Shown: positions 1-5,867, numbered from the stretch's first letter. The stretch is 8,712 nucleotides of DNA from an uncultured Flavobacteriales bacterium (GCA_946478675.1 CAMLEF010000191.1:1-8712), one strand, 5' to 3'. Notes: generated from the letters alone by a model not told the origin. A program made the numbers and translations.

Positions 1-110
1 CCAAAGTCCCAGAAGCTTTTCCCGTCCGCACGGTCCTCCCGGAACTTATTCCACAGCAGGTAAATCGCCGTGAGGATCAGCCAGCCGATGAGGACGTGGA
101 AAAGGCTCAT
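1..110 (-). CDS. Small membrane protein, N-terminal part only (runs off the window)
   Basis: Reading leftward from the ATG at 110-108, an open frame of 36 codons continues to the window edge with no stop. It starts MSLFHVLIGWLILTAIYLLW and continues NKFREDRADGKSFWDFG. Residues about 3-20 form one hydrophobic segment, followed by a charged basic and acidic stretch, so this looks like a single-pass inner-membrane protein with its C-terminal part in the cytoplasm. The protein family is not recognisable from this fragment and no function is proposed. A sequence reading GTTCTTTG on the minus strand (122-115) lies four bases before the ATG and partly matches the Bacteroidota -7 box TAnnTTTG. That would make the transcript nearly leaderless, but there is no TTG at the -33 distance, where the G/T-rich repeat lies. 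That the frame is coding is inferred only from its open frame, its plausible N-terminus and its position divergent from msrA. Confidence 0.5.
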   Translation of the reverse strand, partial: MSLFHVLIGWLILTAIYLLWNKFREDRADGKSFWDF

Positions 111-128
111 GTTGCAAAGAACGGAAAA

Positions 129-170
129 GGTTGGTTGGGTTGGTAAGGTTGGTTAAGTTGGATGGGTTGG
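129..170 (+). repeat. G/T-rich repeat, left arm, with G-quadruplex potential
   Basis: The plus strand has nine runs of GG or GGG separated mainly by TT, beginning GGTTGGTTGGGTTGGT (129-144). The first 16 bases are exactly reverse-complementary to 358-373, and 147-161 (GGTTGGTTAAGTTGG) is exactly reverse-complementary to 350-364. The pattern G2-TT-G2-TT-G3-TT-G2 can in principle fold into a two-tetrad quadruplex like the thrombin aptamer. That folding is inference from the pattern. Confidence 0.7.
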
Positions 171-175
171 AAGTT

Positions 176-251
176 CCCGTTTGTTCGAGCGTAGTCGAGA
201 ACCTGTTGCATTAGAATGCGAAAAGTTCTCGACTACGCTCGAACAAGCGGG
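176..251. repeat. Long palindrome (22-bp perfect arms), dispersed-repeat type
   Basis: Arms 181-202 and 225-246 are perfect reverse complements, with core GTTCGAGCGTAGTCGAGAAC. The stem continues outward to 176 and 251 with one G-T pair at 180/247, giving about 27 pairs. The 22-base loop contains a further small stem, GCAT-TAGA-ATGC. There is no T-run after the stem and both flanking genes read away from it, so it is not a terminator. The core resembles palindromic repeats scattered through many Bacteroidota and other bacterial genomes. That resemblance is from memory and was not checked. Confidence 0.75.
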
Positions 252-346
252 GGGAAAATGTTTTTTGTTGACTTACGTTCTTAACAACGAGCCACAAACA
301 ATAAACCACTAATACATTGCCCCGGACTTCAGCAGCATCATTTAAC

Positions 347-373
347 GAACCAACTTAACCAACCCAACCAACC
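347..373 (-). repeat. G/T-rich repeat, right arm (inverted copy)
   Basis: The minus strand reads GGTTGGTTGGGTTGGT (373-358), then TAAGTTGGTT. It is the inverted partner of the left arm at 129-170. Relative to the left arm it lacks the short insertion that separates the two matching blocks there, so the two blocks overlap in this copy. The G-rich strands of the two arms lie on opposite DNA strands. Confidence 0.7.
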
Positions 374-426
374 ATTCTCATCACGGCACGTGCGTTCCCC
401 ATACACCAACCCCCGCAAGGAAAAGC

Positions 427-434
427 TAACTTTA
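427..434 (+). promoter_or_regulatory. Weak candidate -7 box for msrA
   Basis: TAACTTTA matches the Bacteroidota -7 consensus TAnnTTTG except for the last base. It would start a transcript about 55 bases before the msrA ATG. No TTG is found at the -33 distance, so support is weak. Confidence 0.25.
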
Positions 435-496
435 CAAGAACCGTTAAAAAAAGAAAAACGAAAATCCAACTGCGCGGCAGCTGCGTAATTAACGGC

Positions 497-1168
497 ATGA
501 AACGATTCTTCTACCTCTTGTCCGGATTGCTGCTCGGTGGGGCGTTTACCGCCTGCGGACAGAATCAGAAACCGGCCGTTACCGACACGGCGAAAACGAC
601 AACTGCAAATACACAAGTTATGCCCGATCCTTCTGTTCTCGATACCGCCACGTTCGGCGCCGGATGCTTCTGGTGTGTCGAAGCGCAATTCCAATTGCTC
701 GATGGCGTCGTCTCCGTTACGTCAGGCTTCAGCGGCGGCACGGTGAAAAACCCGGCCTACCGCGAAGTCTGCAACGGCACCACCGGCCACGCGGAAGTCT
801 GCAACATCGTTTACGACACGACGAAAATCTCCTTTGACGAATTGCTCGCCGCGTTCTGGCAATGCCATGATCCTACGCAGCTCAATCGCCAGGGCAACGA
901 CGTCGGCACGCAGTACCGCTCCGTGATCTTTTATCACAATGAAGAGCAGAAGAAAAAAGCGGAGTACTACAAGCAGCAGATGAACGAGAAGAATACGTGG
1001 GGCCGCCCGGTCGTCACCGAGATCAGTCCGTTCACAGTGTTCTACAAAGCGGAAGATTATCACCAGAACTACTACAACGAAAACGGCGGCGAAGGGTATT
1101 GCCAGTACGTGATCAAGCCGAAAGTGGAGAAGTTCAGAGAGGTGTTTAAGGATAAATTGAAGCAGTAA
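497..1168 (+). CDS. msrA: Peptide-methionine (S)-S-oxide reductase MsrA, predicted lipoprotein
   Basis: MsrA reduces the S form of methionine sulfoxide in proteins and so repairs oxidative damage. The family signature GCFWC lies at residues 56-60, with catalytic Cys57. Residues equivalent to the other E. coli active-site positions appear at the same spacing: Glu100 in TGHAE, Asp135 in GND, and Tyr140 in GTQYRS. YHQNYY follows at 188-193. Cys202 in GYCQY is the likely resolving cysteine. The protein is 223 residues, longer than cytoplasmic MsrA because of an N-terminal extension: a hydrophobic signal (about residues 4-18) ending in FTAC, a lipobox with Cys20 as the acylated residue, then a Thr/Ala/Lys-rich linker to about residue 45. 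It is therefore expected to be membrane-anchored on the periplasmic side. There is no acidic stretch after Cys20 of the kind that marks surface-exported Bacteroidota lipoproteins. The gene stands alone, and a hairpin follows its stop codon. Confidence 0.95.
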   Translation: MKRFFYLLSGLLLGGAFTACGQNQKPAVTDTAKTTTANTQVMPDPSVLDTATFGAGCFWCVEAQFQLLDGVVSVTSGFSGGTVKNPAYREVCNGTTGHAEVCNIVYDTTKISFDELLAAFWQCHDPTQLNRQGNDVGTQYRSVIFYHNEEQKKKAEYYKQQMNEKNTWGRPVVTEISPFTVFYKAEDYHQNYYNENGGEGYCQYVIKPKVEKFREVFKDKLKQ

Positions 1169-1177
1169 AAAAATGTT

Positions 1178-1235
1178 CGCCGCAGAGACGCAGAGGGCGC
1201 GGAGTTTTCTCTGCGTACTCTGCGCCTCTGCGGCG
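1178..1235. terminator. Long hairpin between convergent genes, likely two-way terminator and dispersed repeat
   Basis: The arms CGCCGCAGAGACGCAGAG (1178-1195) and CTCTGCGCCTCTGCGGCG (1218-1235) pair with a single mismatch. Inside them, CGCGGAG (1198-1204) and CTCTGCG (1209-1215) pair around a TTTT loop, giving an almost continuous stem of about 27 bp. A run of seven T follows on the minus strand (complement of 1167-1173) and TTTT follows on the plus strand (1237-1240). It fits as a shared terminator for msrA and the convergent gene. The GCAGAG-rich palindrome also resembles a repeat seen scattered in many genomes, from memory and not checked. Confidence 0.75.
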
Positions 1236-1243
1236 ATTTTCAT

Positions 1244-4200
1244 TTACATCTTTCCTGCGAGCACACACGCGCGTTTGTAATGCTTCACATTTCCGTTCAC
1301 CTGGAACGCTTCGAAGTAAACGACGTACGCGCCCACACGCGCTTTCGTGCGGTCGTCCATCGTGCCGTCCCAGGAGAACGTGCCGCTTTCCGTGCCGAGC
1401 ATTTCACTCTGCACCAGCGTGCGCACCAGGCGTCCGCGCGAATCGTAAATGAGGATCGACGCCGTATAACCCGGCTCGGTGAAATGATAGCTGATGTTCA
1501 GCACGTCGTTGAAGCCGTCACCGTCGGGAGAGAAGACTTGCTCGCCGATGCTCACGGCGCCGTCATCGGCCACACCGGGATTGTATTCGGAATTTTTCTG
1601 CGTCGGTGTAGCGAAGCCGGCGGTCTCAGCAGCAGAATGCCAGTTCGTTGCGTCCTGCGTCGGGCGTTCGAAGTCGATGCGCTCGAGCGAAACGCCTTTC
1701 GTATCCTGCAGCAGCGGGAAATGCCAGGAAGAAGAATAAACGAGCTTATCAATCACGCGGAAGCCGGTGTCGGCCAGCACAACGATATCGCCGTCAACGT
1801 TCATCGCGGGAATGTTCACCATTTGCAGGCAGCGATCGGGACGAATGTTGTTCGGGTATTGCATTTCCACCGCCGCGCTGCTTTCGCTCAGCACGAGGTA
1901 CTCGCCCGGGAACAGCAGGTAGCCTTCCGGCGCAATCACGTTCAGCTCCGTCAATGTATTTGCGATCGTATCCTGCGAGCAGAGCAGCAGCGTTTTCAGG
2001 TCGATCACTTTCTGCGAACGGTTGTAGATCTCCACGAAATCGGTGCCGCCGTCTTTCGGATCGAACAGCACTTCATTGATCACAACGTCATTCGCGGCGA
2101 TCGGTTGCGGCAGCGCGAAAATTGCCGTCGCGGAACTGTTCATCGCATTGCCGGCGCAATCGTTCACCTGCGTATTCACCGATACGGTGTAAGTGATGTT
2201 TTGCTGTAACGTCGCTGATAATTTCAGGTCGCATTTCGTGAAATCCGGCGCGATCGGTTTTACCGCAAGAGGATTGCCGATGCTGTTGTCGATGGAATAA
2301 CGCGTTATGTTCGCCATCGTTACGCTGTCGAGCGGCTCGGAGAAGAAAAGACGAATGCTGTCGCTCGTGATGACGTACGCGTGCACGAGATGTGGCGCAG
2401 TTACATCAGGATTCGAAGCGTACACGCTGTTACGGCGGCCCGGCGTTCCCCCCGCATTTGAATTTGAAGCTTTCCAGTTCGAAGCGCCGGCGCAGGGATT
2501 ATTCGGATCGATCATTTCCAGCGACCAGCCGCCGGAAGCTTTCACTGCATTCTGGTACCATGCATCGGAATACGAAACCGAATGCACCAGCACGCCGGAC
2601 TTTGCACGCAGCGTGATCGTAGCGCCGGTATTCGTCAGCGCGGGGAAACTCGTAACCCCGGTTACGTTAATGCCGGAAAACAGCGCCGCCGCGCTCGTCG
2701 ACGTCAGCACCACGAAGCTGTCGGGCGGTAATGTGATCGGCGGCAGCGGGCGCGTCGTCGTTCCAACCGTGATCGACCAGCTGTCGAGATTAAGCGGGAA
2801 AGTCGTCGTGTTGTGCAGCTCGAAATATTCTTCGTTCGGCAGCAGCACCGGCGGATCGGGATCAGCCATGATCTCGTTGATCACCACATCGAACGGCTGC
2901 ACGATGTGATACACCACGTTCGCCGTCGAAGGAGAAGCGAAGTTGCTGTTGCAATCCGCCAGCGCGGCAAAGCTCACCGTTTGCGTCACGTCATTCGCGA
3001 GCGGCGTCGTCAACGTCAGCGTCACGCAGCTGTACGTCATGCTGTCGGGAACGGCGGAAATGATTGTGCCGAGACCGGAATAGTTGTTCGCATTCGTCAG
3101 CGCAGCAGGATTGATCGGTTCGGAAAAACAGATGGTGACGTGCACGCTGTCGGAAGCATAAGCCGCAACAGGGAACGGCGCGGTGTTATCAGGCGTGGTG
3201 TTGTAAATGCTGTTCTGCGTGCCGGGCGTTCCACCGATACCAGCCACCGACGCTTTCCAGTTGCCGTAAGGCGCGCAGGAGAAATTATAACCGGGGTTAA
3301 TAAGTTCCAGCGTCCATCCGCCGTTCTGCTTGTTCGCATCCTGGTACCAGGAAATATCATAGCTCACCGAATCGATCACGTTGCTCGCCGCATCGAGAAT
3401 TTTCAGGTTGTCGCCCGAATTGTTCAGCGAAGGAAAACTGCTCAGCCCGACAACAGCGCCGAACGGGCTGAACAACGCCGTATCCGCATTCGCGCAAAGG
3501 ATGACGTAGCTGTTCGCCGGCAGAATGTAATTGCCCAATGCGCCGGATGATGCACCATCGGTAAACGCCCAGCCGGAAAGATCGAAGTTGTTGGCGGTGA
3601 TATTCAGCAGCTCGACGAATTCCGTATTCGGCAAACCCACCTGCGGGCTCGGATCGGCCATGATCTCGTTGATGACGACATCGTGGTAACCCGGCGTGCT
3701 CAATGGGAAATAGCTGAAGTTCGCCGTGGCGCTCGTGATCGCGTTCGTGTTCAGGTCCTGCACGTTCGTCACCGTGAGCACATACGATTGCGCGCTGACG
3801 AAATTCGTGGCGAACGTCAAATGCACCAGCGAATGATTGGACGCATCACGCACTGCCGTCGTCGGCGAACCGATGCTGTTGTTCACGCTGTAATTCGAAG
3901 CGGTTTGCGAAGTCGTGGCGTCGACGTTTTCATTGAACAGCACGTCGAGCGTATTCGCGCCGGTAGCCGTTGCAGAAACGAGAGCAGGCGGCGTCGTGTC
4001 GACGATGACCGGTCCCACGTAAAAATCGTCGTAGTAGAATTTCGTGATGTTGGAAACGGTGTACTGGCTGCAAACGCCGAAGTAGTTGCAGCTCGTGTGC
4101 GTCGCGTCGAACGTTGAACCTTCCGGCTGGAAGTTGACGCCGCCCGTTGTATCCGAATACATGTTCCAGTTGCCCGCAGCATCGCGCGTAACACGAATGC

Positions 4201-4669
4201 GTAGAATGTTGTTCGTCGCTGCGCAATGATTGTTCACGCCGTCGATGATCTTCGTGCTCGTGGTGCCGCTTTGTTCCCAGAGATCCACGCTGTCGAAAGA
4301 GCCGTTCTCGCCGAGACGCACGTAATAACCGTTCACCGGCCCGACAAGATTCGCCACATCGGAAACGAGATAGATGCGCGCGAAGTTGTTGTTCGAAGGC
4401 GCGAAATTCAAACGCACCCAGAACTGCCATTCCGCATTCGCGATGAACGGGCTCGGGAACGAGAGGAACGAAGTATCGGCCACCGCTGCATTCAGCTGCA
4501 GCTGCCCGCTTGCATTCACGATGTAAACGGAATTGTCGCCGGACCACGCCGGGTTGGTCGTGAAATCGCCGTCGGAAAAATTATCGGTGATCTGCGCCGA
4601 AGCGGAAAGGCCGGTCAGCAGCAGCAGGAAGAGGAGCGTATGACGAAGAAAAATCCGGGTTATCATCAT
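1244..4669 (-). CDS. Secreted multidomain protein: three Ig-like plus lamin-tail modules and a FlgD-like C-terminus
   Basis: The open frame extends back to an ATG at 4690, but a -7 box (TATCTTTA) lies inside codons 3-6 of that longer version, so the ATG at 4669 or 4666 is preferred. In numbering from 4690, a signal peptide covers residues 9-33 (ending SASAQ) and a possible concanavalin-like region covers about 34-230. Three tandem modules then follow, each an Ig-like domain (beginning DTTPP, DNTAP and DVTAP) plus a lamin-tail domain, at about 231-500, 501-762 and 763-1037. The lamin-tail domains open with VINEIMADP twice and VINEVLFDP once; the first two close with NWKAS and GGTPG, and the third is divergent. 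Residues 1050-1148 (FSPDGDGFND, then SWDG) resemble FlgD-type Ig domains common at the C-terminus of Bacteroidota secreted proteins. The role is probably at the cell surface or extracellular; the substrate or partner is unknown. No type A sorting motif is visible. Confidence 0.9.
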   Translation of the reverse strand: MMITRIFLRHTLLFLLLLTGLSASAQITDNFSDGDFTTNPAWSGDNSVYIVNASGQLQLNAAVADTSFLSFPSPFIANAEWQFWVRLNFAPSNNNFARIYLVSDVANLVGPVNGYYVRLGENGSFDSVDLWEQSGTTSTKIIDGVNNHCAATNNILRIRVTRDAAGNWNMYSDTTGGVNFQPEGSTFDATHTSCNYFGVCSQYTVSNITKFYYDDFYVGPVIVDTTPPALVSATATGANTLDVLFNENVDATTSQTASNYSVNNSIGSPTTAVRDASNHSLVHLTFATNFVSAQSYVLTVTNVQDLNTNAITSATANFSYFPLSTPGYHDVVINEIMADPSPQVGLPNTEFVELLNITANNFDLSGWAFTDGASSGALGNYILPANSYVILCANADTALFSPFGAVVGLSSFPSLNNSGDNLKILDAASNVIDSVSYDISWYQDANKQNGGWTLELINPGYNFSCAPYGNWKASVAGIGGTPGTQNSIYNTTPDNTAPFPVAAYASDSVHVTICFSEPINPAALTNANNYSGLGTIISAVPDSMTYSCVTLTLTTPLANDVTQTVSFAALADCNSNFASPSTANVVYHIVQPFDVVINEIMADPDPPVLLPNEEYFELHNTTTFPLNLDSWSITVGTTTRPLPPITLPPDSFVVLTSTSAAALFSGINVTGVTSFPALTNTGATITLRAKSGVLVHSVSYSDAWYQNAVKASGGWSLEMIDPNNPCAGASNWKASNSNAGGTPGRRNSVYASNPDVTAPHLVHAYVITSDSIRLFFSEPLDSVTMANITRYSIDNSIGNPLAVKPIAPDFTKCDLKLSATLQQNITYTVSVNTQVNDCAGNAMNSSATAIFALPQPIAANDVVINEVLFDPKDGGTDFVEIYNRSQKVIDLKTLLLCSQDTIANTLTELNVIAPEGYLLFPGEYLVLSESSAAVEMQYPNNIRPDRCLQMVNIPAMNVDGDIVVLADTGFRVIDKLVYSSSWHFPLLQDTKGVSLERIDFERPTQDATNWHSAAETAGFATPTQKNSEYNPGVADDGAVSIGEQVFSPDGDGFNDVLNISYHFTEPGYTASILIYDSRGRLVRTLVQSEMLGTESGTFSWDGTMDDRTKARVGAYVVYFEAFQVNGNVKHYKRACVLAGKM

Positions 4670-4672
4670 TGG

Positions 4673-4680
4673 TAAAGATA
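4673..4680 (-). promoter_or_regulatory. -7 promoter box of the lamin-tail protein gene
   Basis: The minus strand reads TATCTTTA at 4680-4673, one base from the Bacteroidota consensus TAnnTTTG. It ends three bases before the ATG at 4669. No good -33 TTG was found at the usual distance. If it is used, the mRNA starts at or next to the start codon and the upstream ATG at 4690 cannot be the start. Confidence 0.5.
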
Positions 4681-4760
4681 GAATATTCACCCGGCAGGCC
4701 TGTATGAATTTGGAGTTAAATCGTCAAAAACCACAGCGGCGGATGCTGCATTTCGTAAAA

Positions 4761-4778
4761 TAGTTAGTCGGCTAAATA
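4761..4778. promoter_or_regulatory. Candidate MarR operator (inverted repeat)
   Basis: TAGTTAG-TCGG-CTAAATA is an inverted repeat matching at six of seven positions per arm. It ends four bases before the -7 box of the regulator gene downstream. MarR proteins bind such palindromes as dimers and commonly repress their own operon, so self-repression is the natural reading. Binding is inferred from position and symmetry only. Confidence 0.5.
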
Positions 4779-4782
4779 ATTC

Positions 4783-4790
4783 TATCTTTG
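4783..4790 (+). promoter_or_regulatory. -7 promoter box of the marR operon
   Basis: TATCTTTG is an exact match to the Bacteroidota -7 consensus TAnnTTTG. It lies 24 bases before the ATG at 4815 and rules out the in-frame TTG at 4788 as a start, since that codon lies within the box. No clear -33 TTG is present, only TTAG in the operator palindrome. Confidence 0.65.
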
Positions 4791-4814
4791 CGTCGTCGCA
4801 TCCAACTTTTGCAA

Positions 4815-5231
4815 ATGGAATCCATCGGGCAGTTATTGATCTTGCTTCAGAAAGCGCATCGCAAAGCCATTGCCGAACGCCTCACCGCCCTGCAGCTGTA
4901 TCCCGGGCAGGACGGATTGCTGTATCATTTGTCGCGCAACGACGGGCAAACGATGAGCGATCTCGTGGAGAGAATGGGCATCCGTCACCCCACACTTTTT
5001 ACCATGGTGAACCGGATGGAAACGGCCGGGCTCATCCGCAAGGAAAAAGACGGGAACGACCGACGCGCGTCACGGATCTTTCTCACGGCGAAAGGCAGGA
5101 AGCAACTGGCGCAGCTCGCGCAAATCTGGCAGGAGATTGAAAAACGGCTCACGAAAGGATTGAATGCGGAAGAACGGAACGCGACGAAAGCCGCACTGGC
5201 CCGGCTGATCGACAATCTCGGCCAGGAATAA
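4815..5231 (+). CDS. MarR-family transcriptional regulator
   Basis: This 138-residue protein is a typical size for MarR regulators, which are dimeric winged-helix DNA-binding proteins that often respond to phenolic or oxidising compounds. Helices at about residues 3-28 would contribute to the dimer interface. The winged helix spans about 32-95: MSDLVERMGI is the start of the helix-turn-helix, HPTLFTMVNRMETAGLI contains the recognition helix, and the wing carries the family's DRR motif (residues 82-84) followed by RIFLTAKG. The C-terminal helix (about 97-136) completes the dimer region. The start at 4815 is chosen because the frame's upstream TTG lies inside the promoter box. The gene is 20 bases from the ABM-fold gene, so the two form an operon, and a palindrome at the promoter suggests it represses itself. 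The ligand cannot be told from the sequence. Confidence 0.9.
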   Translation: MESIGQLLILLQKAHRKAIAERLTALQLYPGQDGLLYHLSRNDGQTMSDLVERMGIRHPTLFTMVNRMETAGLIRKEKDGNDRRASRIFLTAKGRKQLAQLAQIWQEIEKRLTKGLNAEERNATKAALARLIDNLGQE

Positions 5232-5251
5232 TTAAACGCAAAACAAAATCC

Positions 5252-5563
5252 ATGAATACGCAAAACGTTTATAAAGTCGTGCTCGTCTTCCATCTTGAAA
5301 AAGGAAAAGCGGAAGAAGAGCTTCGCCGCTCGAAAGAGCCGCAGAGTTTTCCTTCGCTGCTGTCGCAACAGCCCGGCTTTCTCGGCCTCGAGCTGGTGAA
5401 GATCGACGACGACAACACCATGTCGGTGCAGACCTGGCAGAGCGACAAAGACTGGTGGACCGCGCTCGAAACCGTGAAGCAGCTTAGCGCCGCCGCACCG
5501 CCTTCCGCACGGGAAAATATTCTTGTTTCGCGCGAATTCTTCGGCGGCTACGTGCAGGCCTGA
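5252..5563 (+). CDS. Small ABM-like (dimeric alpha/beta barrel) protein
   Basis: This 103-residue soluble protein has no signal peptide. The order of elements suits the antibiotic-biosynthesis-monooxygenase or ferredoxin-like dimeric barrel fold: a first strand (YKVVLVFHL, about 7-15), a charged helix with QSFPSLLSQQPGFLGLELVKI (31-51), a strand with MSVQTWQS (57-64), and a helix starting KDWWTALETVK (66-76). The phrase PGFLGLEL followed by a strand ending in WQS is characteristic of this superfamily. Members include quinol and heme monooxygenases but also many proteins with no known reaction, so no substrate is claimed. It follows the MarR gene by 20 bases and is probably controlled by it; pairing of a MarR regulator with a small oxygenase-like protein suggests a response to a quinone or aromatic compound, which is inference. 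The start codon has an A-rich leader and no Shine-Dalgarno, as usual in Bacteroidota. Confidence 0.75.
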   Translation: MNTQNVYKVVLVFHLEKGKAEEELRRSKEPQSFPSLLSQQPGFLGLELVKIDDDNTMSVQTWQSDKDWWTALETVKQLSAAAPPSARENILVSREFFGGYVQA

Positions 5564-5579
5564 TCGTCATCAGCGAAGT

Positions 5580-5608
5580 TTGCCGTTCCAAAAAAATCGG
5601 CATCTTTG
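5580..5608 (+). promoter_or_regulatory. Promoter for the 16-codon leader ORF and probably asd
   Basis: TTG at 5580-5582 and CATCTTTG at 5601-5608 are separated by 18 bases, within the 17-23 base range known for Bacteroidota sigma factor promoters (TTG and TAnnTTTG). The -7 box differs from consensus at its first base only. The ATG of the small ORF begins four bases after the box, so the transcript would start at or very near the start codon. Confidence 0.6.
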
Positions 5609-5612
5609 CTCC

Positions 5613-5663
5613 ATGAACACGACCTGCTGCATGAAACGCAAGATGAAGAAACCGCTCCTGTAA
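5613..5663 (+). CDS. Candidate 16-residue leader peptide upstream of asd
   Basis: A 16-codon ORF encodes MNTTCCMKRKMKKPLL and ends in TAA. It lies directly behind a Bacteroidota-type promoter and 40 bases ahead of a strong intrinsic terminator, and the next gene on the strand is asd. Its content is striking: four Lys, three Met (including the start), two Thr and one Asn, so ten of 16 residues belong to the aspartate family, plus two adjacent Cys. That is what a peptide sensing the charged tRNAs of this pathway would look like. Asd makes the shared precursor of Lys, Thr and Met. Translation is unproven; being short, the ORF could also be chance or a small gene of its own. The adjacent Cys codons might instead mean it senses cysteine or sulfur supply. 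Confidence 0.45.
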   Translation: MNTTCCMKRKMKKPLL

Positions 5664-5686
5664 AGGAAGGGTCTCCTGCGTTTTTG

Positions 5687-5724
5687 CTCCGTCAACATAA
5701 ACAAAGGCCTTTCCGGAAACGGAG
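5687..5724 (+). promoter_or_regulatory. Possible antiterminator pairing upstream of asd
   Basis: CTCCGT (5687-5692) is perfectly complementary to ACGGAG (5719-5724). The second segment includes the last two bases of the terminator loop and the start of its 3' arm, so this pairing would compete with the terminator. Short alternative pairings TCCT/AGGA/TCCT at 5656-5659, 5664-5667 and 5674-5677 also exclude one another. Six pairs can arise by chance over this distance, so this is a weak call. Confidence 0.3.
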
Positions 5725-5733
5725 GGCCTTTTT
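5703..5733 (+). terminator. Intrinsic terminator between the leader ORF and asd
   Basis: AAAGGCCTTTC (5703-5713) pairs with GGAGGGCCTTT (5721-5731) in an 11-bp stem containing two G-U pairs, and the T-run continues to 5733. An alternative fold has a GAAA tetraloop closed by TCCG/CGGA above the GGCC stem. It may simply end the marR operon, but its place after a promoter and a leader ORF also fits an attenuator controlling asd. Confidence 0.8.
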
Positions 5734-5801
5734 GCTTTAACGGACAAAACAAAAAAGTAAACACTTATTCAAACCCAACATCAAACTTCACCTTTCGGTA
5801 A

Positions 5802-5861
5802 GATATTCGCATACGATTCGCAAGATTCGTAATTCGGATATTCGTACCGATTCGTAATTCG
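5802..5861 (+). repeat. Irregular ATTCG repeat array in front of asd
   Basis: Seven copies of ATTCG begin at 5805, 5816, 5825, 5832, 5840, 5850 and 5857. Larger units recur as well: GATTCGTAATTCG occurs at 5824-5836 and 5849-5861, and GATATTCG at 5802-5809 and 5837-5844. The array stops seven bases before the asd ATG, so it forms the end of the asd leader RNA. Similar ATTCG strings occur between genes in other Bacteroidota, from memory and not checked. Confidence 0.75.
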
Positions 5862-5867
5862 CAACCT

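Larger units (their letters stand above)
111..496. other. Intergenic region between divergent genes, filled with nested inverted repeats
   Basis: This 386-base gap lies between a leftward gene and the rightward msrA, so it needs no terminator. It contains an outer pair of G/T-rich arms (129-170 and 347-373) in inverted orientation, and inside them a long palindrome (176-251). Positions 252-346 are plain AT-leaning sequence in which nothing is recognised. Positions 374-496 form the msrA upstream region, with an A-rich stretch at 444-472 and a perfect 8-bp palindrome GCAGCTGC near 477. No credible gene was found on either strand. Confidence 0.6.

Noticed and set aside
176..251. Palindrome read as a terminator or CRISPR-like unit
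   Set aside because: There is no T-run, both flanking genes point away, and there is only one copy with no spacers.
216..284. 22-codon ORF running through the palindrome
   Set aside because: It is made mostly of palindrome sequence, with no promoter box or sequence feature to support it.
338..694. 118-codon minus-strand open frame
   Set aside because: It overlaps msrA on the opposite strand and the right arm of the G/T repeat, with no domain or plausible start.
1280..2209. 309-codon plus-strand open frame
   Set aside because: It lies wholly antisense to the lamin-tail gene, is arginine- and histidine-rich in a way typical of a shadow frame, and shows no recognisable domain.
4788..4814. TTG start at 4788 for the MarR protein
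   Set aside because: It overlaps the TATCTTTG promoter box, so it cannot be transcribed as a start; ATG at 4815 gives a normal MarR length.
5484..5764. Two minus-strand open frames of 64 and 87 codons
   Set aside because: Antisense to the ABM gene, leader ORF and terminator, with no domain or supporting promoter.
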